A stretch of DNA of 64,000 nucleotides from positions 6,269,796-6,333,795 of the forward strand of contig OZ021730.1 of NCBI GenBank assembly GCA_963978545.1, written 5' to 3'. The translations under genes were made by a program, and so were the position numbers. Position 1 is the stretch's first letter, and each line of letters starts with the position of its first letter. Below are positions 9,002 to 22,457 of this stretch, piece after piece. The DNA is from Linyphia triangularis. Its lineage: Eukaryota; Arthropoda; Arachnida; Araneae; Linyphiidae. The notes under the pieces were generated by a model. It saw nothing but the letters and a program-made list of their open reading frames with translations, ran no database searches and was not told the DNA's origin.

Positions 9002-12000
9002 GAGGCAGGTAAAGCAATATATACCTTACAAATATTTACAAAAGAAATAATTGGTGATTCATCCTAGCAAATTATAACGGTGTCAAAACTCCATTAAATA
9101 TTAAAAAGAATGTTTTTTTAATTTTAAATTTGGAGCAGATAACTCATCAAATCGAAGTTACACTAATAAAATAATAGTATAACAACATTAAAATATAGTA
9201 CAAAGTATATAAAAATTTACTTAATACAAAATTAATAAAATCATGGATCATTTTTTTTTGTCGTCCTCTCCAAGGAATCTATATAAGTGACATCTATTGG
9301 CCACATCTGAAACCATTTATTGCATTTCTAGTCTTTTTAATTTATGGCTTTTGACGTCTTTTAAATCACCTTCCTTTAATGAAATAAATGTTCATAAACA
9401 CTCTCTTGGCATATTTAGACACTATCGTAAATCCTATTAAAGTAAGTGTCCTGAGCAACGTTAATAAAAATTCCACAACCTTTCCGTGTAAATGTGACAA
9501 GCTTCCTTACCTTACAGAAGTAAACACTCGAACGATCACAGCGCCTTCATGTTTTGTTGAACCCCGATATCATTGCAAAGTTTCACATTAGCATGCTTTT
9601 CAATCTTACAGTTTTCACTTAGGAATTAAATTTTAAGATTTTACAATCAAAATAACAAGTTATTCAAGTTATCGGTTGAAGATATAATTTTCTAACTCGC
9701 GTAGGTACGCAAGGGGATGCAGTGAAGTAAGAGGTTTTTTTTATAAATGCATATCTTGATTTTGCCAAAATTATAAATCAATTTACTACTAAAAAGTTAA
9801 TTATTTATGCATTGATTTTCCGTTCAAATAAATTAACCCATAAATGCATGTATTTTTATTCTTAATTAATAAAATTTCAAATCAACCGGGAAATGGTTAT
9901 AACTTATTAAAAAAAATTTGCATATTAATGAATTTTTACATCACAAAAAAAGCTACATTTTTCTTGCATAAATTTATTCGGTATATAAATATTATTCCTT
10001 ACTCATTTTCTATCCGAAAACAGTTTTTCTTGCGTGTTTTTATTACTTTTTACATAGATTATCGTAATTCATAACACCCGCCTAGTTGAAATTGTACTCA
10101 GCCATCAGCGCTGCCAACAATAAAAATTATCATAGACATAGAAATACTGTCAAAAGATTCTAGTTGCATTCGGAAACTATAAAATAGTTTTGGTAAATTT
10201 AAAACATTATGCAAAGATTACTACATAAAGAGATATGAAGTTTCAAACATACGATGCAGATTTACATCGCTATGCATTTAAGGAATGTAGACAATTGGCA
10301 ACACTATGCCTTTAAGAGTTAAATCCCACATCATATTTCGTTTTTACTCTAATCTAAATTTTACTTGTTTTCTTCAATTCAATTTTAGTTTTCAAACATT
10401 AGGGAGAGGGTTTGCAAAAAGGGGTAATTAACCTTCCTAGAGTGACAATCATTACGAATTTTAAAAAGTTTGAATACTTTTAAACTTAATTTTCTTTAGA
10501 TTCAATCGTAGTTGTAGGAAACGATGTTTTGCTTATATCTTAATGCAGTTTTAAAACATACTTAAAGGTTTAATAATAAATCTCGAAAAATAGTGTTAAT
10601 TTCGGATGACTTCTTTTGGGCATAACTGGTCTTGAAAAGGTTTCTATAATGTCATATCAACTTTTGAATAAGAAATCGTATTTCCTTGATTTTATATAAA
10701 TGTTAATATTATGTCAACGAACTCCTTTAGAAAAAAATTCATCTTAATTTAATTTTGCTGTTCTTGCATTTTGCATTAAAATCTAATGTTTTTTACTTTA
10801 TGTCAAGAAACTCCATTGGAAATAATTAAAGAGCACTTAATTGCAGTTTTACAACACAATCCATTAAACTTTCTTACACTGACAACAAGACTCCTTCAGA
10901 TACAATTCTTAATCAAGAAATTAGTATACTTCGGGGCACTTTGGGAACTTAGCCTCTGTTGTTCATAAAAGCAAACACTTTAAACAAAATCGAATAAGTA
11001 CTTGATTAAATAATACATTACTGATATTAGCGCCGGCAGGATTAATTACAGGACGGTGTAGAGCGTACCCAAGAGATGCTAATTTTCTTCATCTTTTATT
11101 CAAATCTTAGTTTGTCCAAAATTATAATTGAATTTGCTACTGAAATGTATATTAGTAGTTATGCATTCATTTTTTGTTCAAAAGAATAATTAAAACCAAC
11201 ATTATACTTATTTACTGTAAATTTTATCACTTTTTTCCACTTAAGTTTGAATTTTCATACGCCAAGGAGAGTGCAAGTCTTAATCCTTCCTAGCGGCACT
11301 AATAGTAACTATCTTAGCAGAGTAGGAACCATCCAATTTTGTACTGGCATGAATAATATAACTAAACCGTTTCGATGATATAGATCAACACCTCCTATAT
11401 ATGAGGTGTTGTATAGATGCGATCTTCTTGATATTTGCTTGGTAAAAAATCGAGGTACATGATTAAAAAACACGTTTTGCACATGAATTGAGTCGGTGCC
11501 AAGTCTCTAAATATTTATTTTGGGGCAAAGTTTTTGTTCTCTCACAGATTGGAATTAACCGCAAGGCGGCGACGCTGCTTGCTACAGCGAAGCTTTATGA
11601 TAGTCCTAAGTTCCTTGATCTAAGCTGTAAATTACAAAAGCAAATTGTTTCATAATAGCCCCTATCTTATTTTTATAAATGTTTGACAATTTATCAGGAT
11701 ACACCGCAAAATGTCCTGTCTTAATCAGCGCATTCTTTTCATTTCTTTGTTGTCTCTCTTTTTTATTTTGTCTTATTGTAAGTTTCATGAGGTGTCATAA
11801 ACTGTCAAAATGATTGGCACATTACTGTGCTTTTTGAGGAAGGCTTGCTCTTTGGCAAATGTTTTTTTTTTTTTTGTTTTTTTTGTTTTTGTAATTAAGT
11901 CAAAATTAAGTTGTTGCGAAAAGAAATAATATTAATTTTTTTATATTTCTTTAAATAAAGATTAATTTACACTCCAGAATCATAAAAGAATTATATCACA

Positions 12001-12295
12001 GAAACTCTTTTCATCTTTCTTATCTTCCCTCTTGTCCCGTAAAATCTTCCGTTTGCAATTGATAGAAAATGAAGTTGTTAGGAAAAATGTTTTAGAAAAA
12101 ATTAAATTAACTGCATTTAAATTCTTAAAATTAATTAAATAATTAAGTGACCAAAAATCAAAATCTAGATAAAAATATATATTTTCGAATCAAACTCAAA
12201 TCCCAAAAAAAATTATTCAGATTTTGAAAAATGCGCTTTTTATTTCTTTTACGTCATTCTGAGGATCCCATTTTATCGCAACAACTAATTGTCGT

Positions 12296-12330
<35 letters not shown>

Positions 12331-13485
12331 ATTTAAATTGACAGAATAACTCACTTTTACTAATTATCGATATTAACAAAAGTTTATTGTAAACACACAA
12401 TAATACTTGAGCATTTACAAAGTTTAATAGGTGCATACTGGGACATAATATCGCCCAGATAATTTTAGATTTATACCGGTCCAAATGTTCAATATAATCA
12501 TTAAAGAAACTTTAATAATTATAGTTAATAATAAAATATTTCCAATAATAATCAATATTAATAATGAAACAGTTTTAATGATGAATGTATTTTTTATTAT
12601 TTAAATAATAATGTTTGATAAAAAAAATTAATAATTAAATAGACTTATTTATAATTTTTAATAATTGAACTGGTTTATTAATTAGTTTATTAAAAAAAAC
12701 TTTCTCTGTGTCCACTAGATATATATCGTCTTGGTTTCCATGGATAGTTCATTATAAAACTATGTAACTATTTAAGTCCATGGTAAAGCATGAATATTTT
12801 TTTGCAAAACTAAAGCAGAATTAAAAATTCCAAAATACAAAATGTTCAGGTAACTAGGTATGCTTATTAGAATATGACAACCGAAATAATAATACATATT
12901 TAAACTTTAAAGTTATAAAATGAGGGAAAAGTCGCAATAAATGATTATTTATAAATCTTGATACATCTATTACCTAAATACAAAATTGAATTTGAATGCA
13001 TTGTCCTTTTTAAAAAAACTAAAGGAAGGCAACTACTTGAACAACAATTAACAAATATTGAAAAATAAAAGGGGGGGGGGGGGGGAATAGCTCTCCGGCC
13101 TATTTTTTACAGACACTGACCGGCCTGAGATTGCACGGAACAATTCTATCGGCAATACCTAGTACGTCTATTTCAAAATGAAATTCATCAAAACCATAAC
13201 TGTCTTGACCAGTAAGGTTGATATACACAATATTAATTAAATACCCGATGCAAAGATTATATACTTCTTTGGTTAAGCACACCTCCTTTTGCTACATTCT
13301 CTGCTTTGGTCTAGGTGGCAGAAAATAAGATCGCCATGATCCTACTTACAACATGTATTTACAATTATTGAAATATATACTATTTAGTTTCAATGAAAAA
13401 AACTCTTTCTTAAGCCAATTGAATAAAAATTGTGGTCAATCAATATTTCAAAAAATAAATAGCTAATATCATGATTCATAAAAAT
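9002..13485. other. AT-rich non-coding region
   Basis: No gene was recognised in this 4.5 kb. It contains weakly similar blocks near 9740-9840 and 11085-11205 (shared words such as CCAAAATTATAA and TATGCATT), a perfect short palindrome around 11388-11411, a long T run at 12298-12326 and a G run at 13071-13085. The small ORFs are AT-biased and show no domain. Confidence 0.5.
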
Positions 13486-13648
13486 GACGAAACGGTATAG
13501 TGGTTACCGTGCTAGCCTCTAGACCACGAGGTTGCGGGTTTGAGTCCCGTGTAAGGCATGGGTGTTTGTAAATGTATGTTGGCTTGTCAAATGACGAATG
13601 TTTCGGCGCATTATAGCCCTCGTGTTACTGACGGCGCCAGATAATCTG
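13486..13648 (+). mobile_element. tRNA-derived SINE
   Basis: The tRNA-like head has A-box-like GGTATAGTGGTTACCGTGC and B box GGTTTGAGTCC, followed by the common SINE body to GGCGCCAGATAATCTG. It lacks the final AACAACCAAC tail, and no clear duplication was found, so it looks older or trimmed. Confidence 0.82.
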
Positions 13649-13830
13649 CTAAGTTACAATCTACTAGCACAGTGCATTTAGTTACTACTTTCTATAAAAC
13701 TTTGAAATTTGGTGAATAGGTACGAAAAAGGTTACTTAATGAATTGACATAAATTATTTTTATTAATGTAAATTAAAGTAGCAAAAGAAAATACCAGATG
13801 GAGCCACTGCATATGAATTGATGTAATGTC

Positions 13831-13901
13831 AAAGCGTCCTTAACGAGTACGCTAAAAACAGTACGTAGAAACGTACTGAGTTTCATTATCAAGGACGCTT
13901 T
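13831..13901. mobile_element. 71 bp minimal hairpin MITE of the AAAGCGTCC family
   Basis: The ends AAAGCGTCCTT and AAGGACGCTTT are inverted and match the termini of the 1.95 kb element at 18374-20327. The centre folds as CAGTACGT-AGAA-ACGTACTG. The element appears to consist only of the two terminal regions. No matching target duplication is evident. Confidence 0.7.
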
Positions 13902-14970
13902 GGTACTGCTTCAAATATAAATGCACAGGACTAGAATATTGAAATATAGCGAGTATAGGGAACAATCTTTATTGGGGCATCCTCTTAATAACAATAAAAA
14001 AAAGATTAAAGATCTAACGGGGATCTAACATTGAAATTAATTTATTCTATAATTAAATATGTAAAAATAAATGTATTATTTATAATTTATTTAATTTCTT
14101 TAGTTTTTCAATAATTATCTGAAAACATGTGCTTTATATTTCCGATACTTTTATTAAAATTGATTGAAAGTTTTAATATCGGTAGGGCAAAATATTTTGT
14201 CAATTTATGTATTAGCGCAAGTTCTCAAAAATTATAAAATTGCATTCATATCTTTTATTAAATACTCTTTAAATCATATTTATTATATTTAATAAACAAT
14301 TTAATATATATGTATCTATACTTATTTGATTGCATACCAAAAGCTAGGGGAAATTTTGAATATCGATAAAGACTCACAAAAAGGTTATTTCCAAACAAGA
14401 TTTTTTTTTTCTGTGGAAAAAAACCGCTTTAAAAAAATCTAAAATGTCCATGAAAAAAATCCATTAACTTCCACAAATAAAAGCGAAAAACTGCTAACAG
14501 CACTTTACTGCATTGTCTTGCAAAAAGCGAGCTATTTCCCCCCTCCCCCCCCCTTCCCTTAGGACGAATATCAGCCAACCAAAGAGCAAACTCGTTTTGT
14601 CAATATGCTATTTCTAGTCGCCTGTATTTTATCTGTTCATCCACGGCTAAACTATCAATCGAGTTAAGCCTTGGTTCATCCCAAGTTTGCAATTTGAGAG
14701 AGGAAAAAATAAAAAAAAAAAAATAATAATAAAATGAAACATGCCATAACAGCCAATTGGAAAATTTTATAAAAAGCTCGTAAAATTAAAAGAAAAATAT
14801 AAGAATATATTTTTCCTGCAGTTTTGTTCTTGCACATAAGTGTATTTTATTTTGTAGGATTTTTTTTTTTCTAAAATATATTTAAGCCTAATAAGCTGTT
14901 ACTTTGTACAATATCTGAAAAAAATCGTAAGTGTGAAACGTAGAAATGCAACCTTTGTTATCAACGGCAA

Positions 14971-15157
14971 AAGCACCCAGCAGTAACCCACGGTTATTTT
15001 TGAATTTTTTTTTTTTATGTATTTTCTTATTTTATTTTTTCTAAATCATACACACCCAGGGCTCGAAGGCTCTAATTGCCGTCGTATAAAAACGGTCAAC
15101 ACTATTACCGCCATATTCCAGAACGGTTGCACACCGAAGAGGTTACTACTGAGCACC
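14971..15157. mobile_element. MITE family A, copy 2
   Basis: The left end AAGCACCCAGCAGTAACCC and the inverted right end GGTTACTACTGAGCACC match each other. Both resemble the ends of the copy at 8801-8993, including an internal T-rich stretch and a later AACGGTCAA word shared by the two. Confidence 0.55.
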
Positions 15158-15820
15158 GAATATTTTTAGAGTTTTTACAACTTTATAAGTTTAAATAACT
15201 ACATACAATACTTAGTGGTGATAACTTTTGAAATATCTTTGGAAATTCTAAAATTTTACTTAAAAAAAAATCTACAACAATTGGTTCACCAGCTATTTAC
15301 CAAACGTATCAAAAATACAATTAAAGTTCGAAGAAACAAATAATCAAAATACGTGCATAATAAATTGAAAAATGTTTTGACATCGCCAAACTCATAGGTT
15401 TGTTTTGGTTGACTTGTGGAGTTATCTTCATAAAGAACTTGGAATATTAATAGGCTGTACTTTCGGTAACGTTTTGGGGCACAGATAGCTTTGCTGATTG
15501 AAAGATAATATTGTATTCGTTATCTTTAAAAAAATATTGATATATATATTATACAGCCCCCTAACTGAAAGTTAAAACTAACCGACAACAAAAAAATAAC
15601 TTTGTATGCTTCAACTATATTGATATGTACATTGAAATTAATAATATCTTACTCCTATAATAAGAGTCATATAATAAAAATTACGCTTTTTTTATACAAA
15701 TAATAACTCGTCACGGAAAGCACTAATTTTCTCCTAAATGTCTTTGAGTCGGAGAAGGGATGGGGGTGTTGAGCTCAGCAAGTGTAAATTTTAAATAAAG
15801 AAGTCTTGAAATTACTATAA

Positions 15821-16032
15821 AATGTAGTGTGAGATTTGCTTTCTCTTAAAAACTGTACTGAAAATCATTCAAGTACAAAAAAAAATTATTTGCCAAAGCC
15901 TATAATGGTGTAAGTTAAAACTAAAAAAATGTAGTGTGCGATTTGCTTTCTTTTAAAAACTGGACTGAAAATCATTCAAGTACAAAAAAAATTAATCATT
16001 TGCCAAAGCCTATAATGGTGTAAGTTAAAACT
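15821..16032. repeat. 107 bp tandem duplication, two copies
   Basis: The two units start AATGTAGTGTG at 15821 and 15928 and end at GTAAGTTAAAACTA. They differ at a few bases and by a small indel (AAAAATT against AATTAATC), so the duplication is not brand new. Confidence 0.85.
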
Positions 16033-16106
16033 ACACAGCACCAGCTCACAAAATTTGAGGATTATAAGGACAAATTTCTGTCAGGGGTTTTATTTTAAAT
16101 TATAAT

Positions 16107-16228
16107 GGACCCTTTCTCAAAGGGATCAGATGGTTCTCGTGCACTAGCGTAACAAGATTGGCGTCGCACGTATCATATAAGTATATGAACACCGGCTCAT
16201 CACATCCCTTTTGATCTGAGAAAGGATC
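16107..16228. mobile_element. Candidate MITE with short inverted ends
   Basis: GGACCCTTTCTCA on the left is matched by inverted TGAGAAAGGATC on the right around a 122 bp core, with AGGGATCAGATGG against CCCTTTTGATC further inward. There is no clear duplication, so this is a possible MITE only. Confidence 0.4.
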
Positions 16229-18965
16229 AACTCAATCACAAGAAGAAATGAGTTTTGATTAATTATGCAAAACAAATATAGTGGTGTAAAGGAGGAATAA
16301 AACACTATTTTCCTCCCGGTTTATTTCAAATACAAAAATGGCAACCAACTACTGTTACAAGGCTCGTTAAGATTGTTCCAGTTTAACTTTTCTGAACAAT
16401 TCCCCGGTATATATCCAGCTGTCTTTTAAAACTGTTGACTCCTTTGAATTGTTGACCTCTTTTCAGGTCCCTTGTATTAAACTATTCTCAAAAGAATTCT
16501 GTATTAGAGCATAAGAAACAAGCCCTATCTAAGTAATTATCATGACGATAACCGATTTTATCCACAGAGTATATAGCTAACGTCAGCTATATAATTTTTG
16601 ATTTTACCAATCCTGCTTTAAATTTCTCAAATGCGATGCAAGTAAGATTTCTCATTCTTGGCTATTATATGTAAAGGGACGAAAAAGGACGGCATATATA
16701 ACAATAGTTTAAAATATATTAGATATCTTTGAGAGACGCTTTGGACGTCGACAAAACTTTTGCCCAGCGTAGAAATGTGAGGCGCAGATAAAATAAATTA
16801 TGGTATGGTAAGTAGGTAGGTGGCGCTAGTATATCCAAACCAAAGAGCCTTGAATGCTCCTTAACAGAGATTTTATTTCTATATGTCTATTCGCAAAGGT
16901 AACTTATCCCTATAAAATTGTCATTGACTAGCACCTGCTGCAAGTGTACTGACATCTAACAAATTAGTTCATGAAAAAAAGAGGCAGTGTTTCATATTCC
17001 TACCATAAACAGTCTATCATGGCGCAAAAATTAACTGTTGTGGGTTAGTTATTTTATGTTTGTTTTCAATGCTTTTTATTAAATCAAATAATGAAATGGC
17101 ACATAAAAATTATATATTCATTGTAAAGTTTTCATTTTCTTATGTTTTATACGCAGACATAGATTTAAATAATTTAATTAAGGTATAATGAATGCAATTA
17201 AAAAAGCATGAACTTTTAAGTGCCAACTATGATTGGATATTTAAATATGCTTTGTTTCTTGTTTGCTATATATACAGGGCTATAAAAATTAGACCTTGAC
17301 TTCTCAAAGTCCAAACACGCTATTCGCGTTTGTTACGAAATGCTTCCCCCCTGGCGGATTTATTTAGAAACTTATTATTGCGGTTGCGTGATATTTCGTC
17401 CGTAGATTTTCATTGAAAAAAAAAAAGAAGAAAAAAAACGTGCCTAAGTAAACTCCAAAAAACTTGAAAATGTTGAAAATAAATAATACTTATGTTGTGT
17501 TCCACAGTATAATAGTAAAGGATCACGAAATCCAGAGATAAGTTTTCACAAGTTTCTCTCATTAAACAGCAAGTTATATAAAACTCTCGCAAAAACTTTT
17601 AGTGTTAACAGGAGAGACGAATGCATTATGTTATTCCGTATTGGAAAAGCTGTATCGGCAAGAGTGTGCGTTTGTTCTAAGCATTTTAAGGCCTCTAAGT
17701 ATAGGTGTGTTGGCATCACTGGTAATTGTACGCACGAACCAATTTTCTAAAAGAAAATAATATTGACAGAACCAGACGCAGAACGGAAGGCAGTGAGAAA
17801 AGAACTGGTAAATAAAGAATACCTTGAATTGATACTAAAGTAGCTTTTATTAAAAAAAAAAAAAAAAAAAAAAAAAAGTAAGTACATTTTATTTTGTAAC
17901 TTTTACTGCATAGCAATTCATGCAGTTTGCTTTTTGTTGTGGGGCCTGATACCGTGGTCCCACTACTTAACATATAAAAAAAAAGTTGATGCAATACTAT
18001 CAACAACACATGTTTATTAAATTATATTTTCATGAGGTTTATTTTCATGTTCAACACACATTTTTTGCAGTCGATATTCGTAAATATGATAAGTAGATAT
18101 TCGTAAATAGATTATGATAATGTTATATTTAGATGACAGTAGGGAGTAATGGGACACTGGTTGGACACCTTCAGTTATGTGGAAAAGAAACCAGCTTTTC
18201 ATTTCTGACTCTTCCACTGGGTAAAGAAGACATATTATCATTTGTATTGCTATGACTAATTTTATTTGCAGATTTCTTTAAATTTAGGTGAGAAAAAAAT
18301 AGAAGCTATTTTACACCGCCGAAACAAACGAAAATATTTTCAATAAATTTTCAAGTTTATTCCTGCTAATATTAAAGCGTCCTTGATCGGTACGCTAAAA
18401 ACCGTACCTGCTTAAAAGCGGGTCATATCACTGTTTTTCGCGGAATCTCTAGTCCACGCTAGATGGCGCGTTTACAGCCCTAAAGAATACATGCTCTCCA
18501 ATTCATTTCTTAACTAATTTTTACAATTTTTATACAAAAAAAAAGTTTTTTAGCGATTCTGTTGGATATGTGTTAGAATAATAGATTTTACAGTTTCCTT
18601 AATGTTTGCATGCATAATTTGTCACCAAATATTTTTTTTTAGGAATTCATTAATATTGAACTTAAAAATATACCTAGAACTAGTTTTTAAGATTCATTAC
18701 ACAACTTAACTTTCTATAACCATATTCTTATTGTTTTAAACTTTATTTTTTTTATTAAAGTGTACCAAATGTGACTAATTTGTAAATAAAATTTTAGTAA
18801 CATTTATAAATAATAAATACTTAAGTATTTTAGTTTTTATTTATATTGATAACAAATAATAATTGATCTTAAAAGGATAAATTCGAATTAGGTAAATGTA
18901 TAAATAAAAAGTCAAATGAAAAACTTTTATTTAGTATTCATAACATCAATATATACAATACATTC

Positions 18966-19064
18966 AAACACGTACAAAAATACAAACACGTACAAAAATA
19001 CAAACACGTACAAAAATACAAACACGTACAAAAATACAAACACGTACAAAAATACAAACACATA
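18966..19064. repeat. 18 bp minisatellite
   Basis: About 5.5 tandem copies of AAACACGTACAAAAATAC occur, the last degenerate (CACATATAAATG). They lie within the P-like element. The short ORF reading through them, repeating NTYKNT, is a by-product. Confidence 0.92.
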
Positions 19065-19410
19065 TAAATGTAACATTCACAAATTTATATTAAAAAAAAG
19101 TTATTGCAGTTAATGTTTGTTTGGTTTTGAAATGTTTGAAACATTACTAAGTAAAGTTAAAACTTCAAAATATGAATTCCCTTCAAATTCTTAAGAAATT
19201 AGACAGCATCTTTAAGTACTTTCATGAGGTAAAAAAAAAATAAAAAAAATTGCTATATAGCAAATTTCAAAACTTTTTGGGCATTTATTAACAATTTAAA
19301 ATGATAGACTGAATAATGTTAGCAAATTCAAAGTTTATTAATGCGATATCAATTTAATGATTATTTTCATAAATAGTTTAATAATTGATTTTTTTCAAAT
19401 ATAACTTTCC

Positions 19411-19816
19411 AACAACAAAGTTCATAAATAGATATTTGTTTCTTTAGGATTAAAAAAATAAGCTCAAAACTATTCACAATACATACATAAGATAAACTGG
19501 CCCAGCTGTATAGCAACCAAAAACTATTCACAATAACAAAATACCTGTTACAAATAATTAAACAAATGCAAAATTAACATAACTTTAAAATTTTGGATTA
19601 ACAGGCTTGATTAAACAACAAAGTTCATAAATAGATATTTGTTTCTTTAGGATTAAAAAAATAAGCTCAAAACTATTCACAATACATACATAAGATAAAC
19701 TGGCCCAGCTGTATAGCAACCAAAAACTATTCACAATAACAAAATACCTGTTACAAATAATTAAACAAATGCAAAATTAACATAACTTTAAAATTTTGGA
19801 TTAACAGGCTTGATTA
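19411..19816. repeat. 203 bp tandem duplication, apparently identical
   Basis: The two units start AACAACAAAG at 19411 and 19614 and end in GGCTTGATTA. I saw no differences over the unit, so the duplication is recent compared with the decayed element around it. An assembly artefact is possible. Confidence 0.88.
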
Positions 19817-20090
19817 TAAAAAATTCTAACATTTTCAAACATATCGCTATGGTTTTTAGCAATTTTTTCCATAACAGTTTTAATAAAAACTTTGCACAGA
19901 TAACTTTGTTTAGATAAAATTTAGTTGTGCTCAGATTTAGAGGCTTTAATATGTTCCGGTTAGGCTTTAATCTTTTTAAAGTTTGAACATAATCGTTGGA
20001 AGGAAAATGTTTTCCGCACACCTGCGTAGAACAAAAAATTTTATTCGAGGTGAAGTCCTTCCTTAAATGGCCCATTTGAAGGAAACTCAT
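19788..20090 (-). pseudogene. Degenerate THAP-domain ORF
   Basis: On the minus strand the ORF contains STQVCGKHFPSNDYV followed by LKRLKPN, resembling the second half of a THAP zinc finger (C-x2-H, then the LKP segment). A neighbouring frame just upstream reads SFHEFPSNG, typical of the first half of the domain, so a frameshift splits it. After about residue 60 the sequence is AT-driven and unrecognisable. THAP domains bind transposon termini in P-type elements. Confidence 0.55.
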
Positions 20091-20327
20091 GAAATGAAAA
20101 GCTTTTAAGTTTGCATTTCATCTCCTTGCAAAATGTCCACCAATACATCATATATGAAAATACTTGATTTTAAACAGACGCCATAACTTTTGCGCAATTC
20201 AAAACAAAACCAAATACCAAACAATCTTAGGTTTGTAAAAGCGACATCTAGCGGCCACCCGAGCGCAAATAGTAAAACGACCCATCTGACACACTTGTAG
20301 TAAGATTTCCATTATCAAGGACGCTTT

Positions 20328-21515
20328 GCTAATATACTTGCTCTTAATGTTTTTGTGATAATTAAAATAAATTAAAAAATTATTCAAAAATATTCATTAA
20401 ATCAATAACAGTAAAAATCATTGCTATTGCGGTTTAATCTGCTCAATCGTGGTACGAGATTGGAACCTTCCATATGTAAGGTAAGTTGTAAATTGTAAGA
20501 AGAGTGAACAGCAGTTCTATTTGAGGCAACCCCTATCGGTTATTAGAAACGCGAATCCAGATTTATCAGTAAAAAATATATATGGAGTATAAATAGAAAA
20601 ATTCCAAAGCGCTGAATTAAATAGAAGGTAGAAGTAATGGAATTGCAGTAATAAATTTCACTTTCTTCAAAATTGGAGATTTTCTCTTCATATATATTTG
20701 TTATTCAAATATCCTATATCCTATCCCTCCCGGTTTGTCATTCAAATATTTCTTCATATATTTTTTTTAACATCTTTCTAAATTTTACTTTCTTACCGCC
20801 TCACGAATATAATTTATACATCCTGAATTACTTACACATTAATTATTTATTTATGAATTATTTATACATTACTACTTTAAAGTTCTCAGAATAAAGGGCA
20901 AAATCTGAAGTAACTTTTCGTGCTGGTAGTAAATTACAGTTAAAATTAAAAAATAAATGACAAATCAGCTTGGAAATTCATTGCATGTAAGCAAATAGCA
21001 AACAAATATTTACAACAGGTAACCTATAATTGTTTCCAAAGGAGTTCAAAACATCTTATCAGTTCATCCATTCAAAACGCATTTAGGTTTATACTTTTTT
21101 TGCAGTGTATTTTAACACTTTCTTCATTATATTTTTAATTCTCAAAAGCCAGGGTGCACCCACTATTCATCTTCCCCTTTCTATGACGCCACGCTCAAAA
21201 TTTTCTTATCATTTAATTTATTATTTTTAGTTTTTACTTTTTCACGGTAACCGTGGCGATTTTCAACAATCCATGTGTTGTGTTTTTCATTATTATTGAT
21301 ATATTTCATAACAATTTGTAACTGCTTACTTTACTTGGTTTCAAAACTAACTTCTGTCCGTACGAACCTTTTCCTTTGAAATTAGCTTTTTAGGTAAGAG
21401 CAATTTGAATTTGTGTCTGTTGTTTTTTATTTGTTTAACTGTGCCTCCGATTCAATTTAATCCACTAGCTCTTACTCGGTTACTTATTTATAAGTTATGA
21501 TCTACTGATTTTACC
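20328..21515. other. AT-rich non-coding stretch
   Basis: Nothing was recognised beyond AT-rich filler; the short ORF at 20673-20894 is Tyr/Leu/Asn-rich with no domain. Confidence 0.5.
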
Positions 21516-21694
21516 GCCGACCAAACGGTATGGTGGTTAGCGTGCTAGCTTCTAGACCGCGAGGTTGCGGGTTCGAGTCCCGTATTAGGAATGGGTGTTT
21601 GTAATTGTATGTTGGCTTGTCTAATGACGAAAGTTTCGGCGCATTATAGCCCTCGTGTTGCTGACGGCGCCAGATAATCTGAAAACAACCAACT
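21516..21694 (+). mobile_element. tRNA-derived SINE, full length
   Basis: It starts GCCGACCAAACGG, has A-box-like TGGTTAGCGTGC and B box GGTTCGAGTCC, and ends GAAAACAACCAACT. Flanks are ACTGATTTTACC (21504-21515) and ACTGATATTACC (21695-21706), a 12 bp duplication with one mismatch. RNA polymerase III transcription is expected from the internal boxes. Confidence 0.93.
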
Positions 21695-22457
21695 ACTGAT
21701 ATTACCTAAGATTATAACTTATCTAAGAAGTAGCTTTTCTAAGCTTGAGCCATCGACGTTGATGCGATTTAATTGTCAACTTTTGATAACTTTCCTTCGC
21801 TTCATTTAGGAAGATTAATAGCATCAACTTAACCTCTTGAACCTACTCTCTAAACAGTTTTATAGCAACTATCGTTTGTATTAAGCTATTTTATTTTATC
21901 CCCGAAAAGAGTTTCCAAAACTCGCCTGGTCCTTACAGCGCAGACATAAAGATATAAGTATTTTTATTTACAAATATAGTTACACTTGGTCAACTTTTAA
22001 CTTTGAAGTAACTCTTTTAAGTTAAATTTCTATTCTTGTATCATATAAAGACAAGCTATTTTTTTTTTATTCTCTATTAATTTAATTTCATGAAAACATG
22101 CACATTTGGAAGCACTATTTTAATCTAAATAGGCAGTTGTGTAAATAATGTTCAATTATTACTTCATTTTATCTCTTACTTCCAAGTAAAAATACTAAGT
22201 CACAGAATATTCATTAAATTAACAATAAATTTTGAATCTTTGTTCAAAATTAGATTCAAGTAGTATATATTTTTTTCTTTAATAGTTATAATTCCGTATC
22301 GTACTATAAAAATATTAACATTTATCGTTGGGGTGGGGGGGGGGTGCACTTGTCATCAACATTTGGGCATCCCCCCACTTTTCTTTTCCCACTTCTACCC
22401 CTGGGCAAGTGATACCACTAATCCCACAGCCATCAAGTGGAACATCTCGGAAGAGAA

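Larger units (their letters stand above)
15158..18373. other. AT-rich non-coding region with small repeats
   Basis: No gene was recognised. The region holds a 107 bp tandem duplication (15821-16032), a short inverted-repeat element (16107-16228) and an A run at 17850-17876. A palindromic stretch near 18376-18405 belongs to the next element. Confidence 0.5.
18374..20327. mobile_element. P-like DNA transposon remnant (THAP) with ~100 bp inverted ends
   Basis: Left AAAGCGTCCTTGAT and right ATCAAGGACGCTTT are inverted. Similarity extends about 100 bp inward (GGGTC, then CGCTAGATG, then TTTACA). Flanks are GCTAATATT (18365-18373) and GCTAATATA (20328-20336), effectively an 8 bp duplication. A degenerate THAP-like ORF lies next to the right end on the minus strand. 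THAP plus an 8 bp duplication fits the P superfamily, but no catalytic domain remains, so this is an inference. Confidence 0.7.

Noticed and set aside
13486..13560. Possible genuine tRNA gene (A and B boxes present)
   Set aside because: The same head is repeated in at least eight places with a common ~100 bp body, tail and target duplications; it is a SINE head, and no clean cloverleaf with paired acceptor ends was apparent.
18966..19064. CRISPR-like repeat array
   Set aside because: The units are 18 bp head-to-tail with no spacers, in a eukaryotic transposon; this is a minisatellite.
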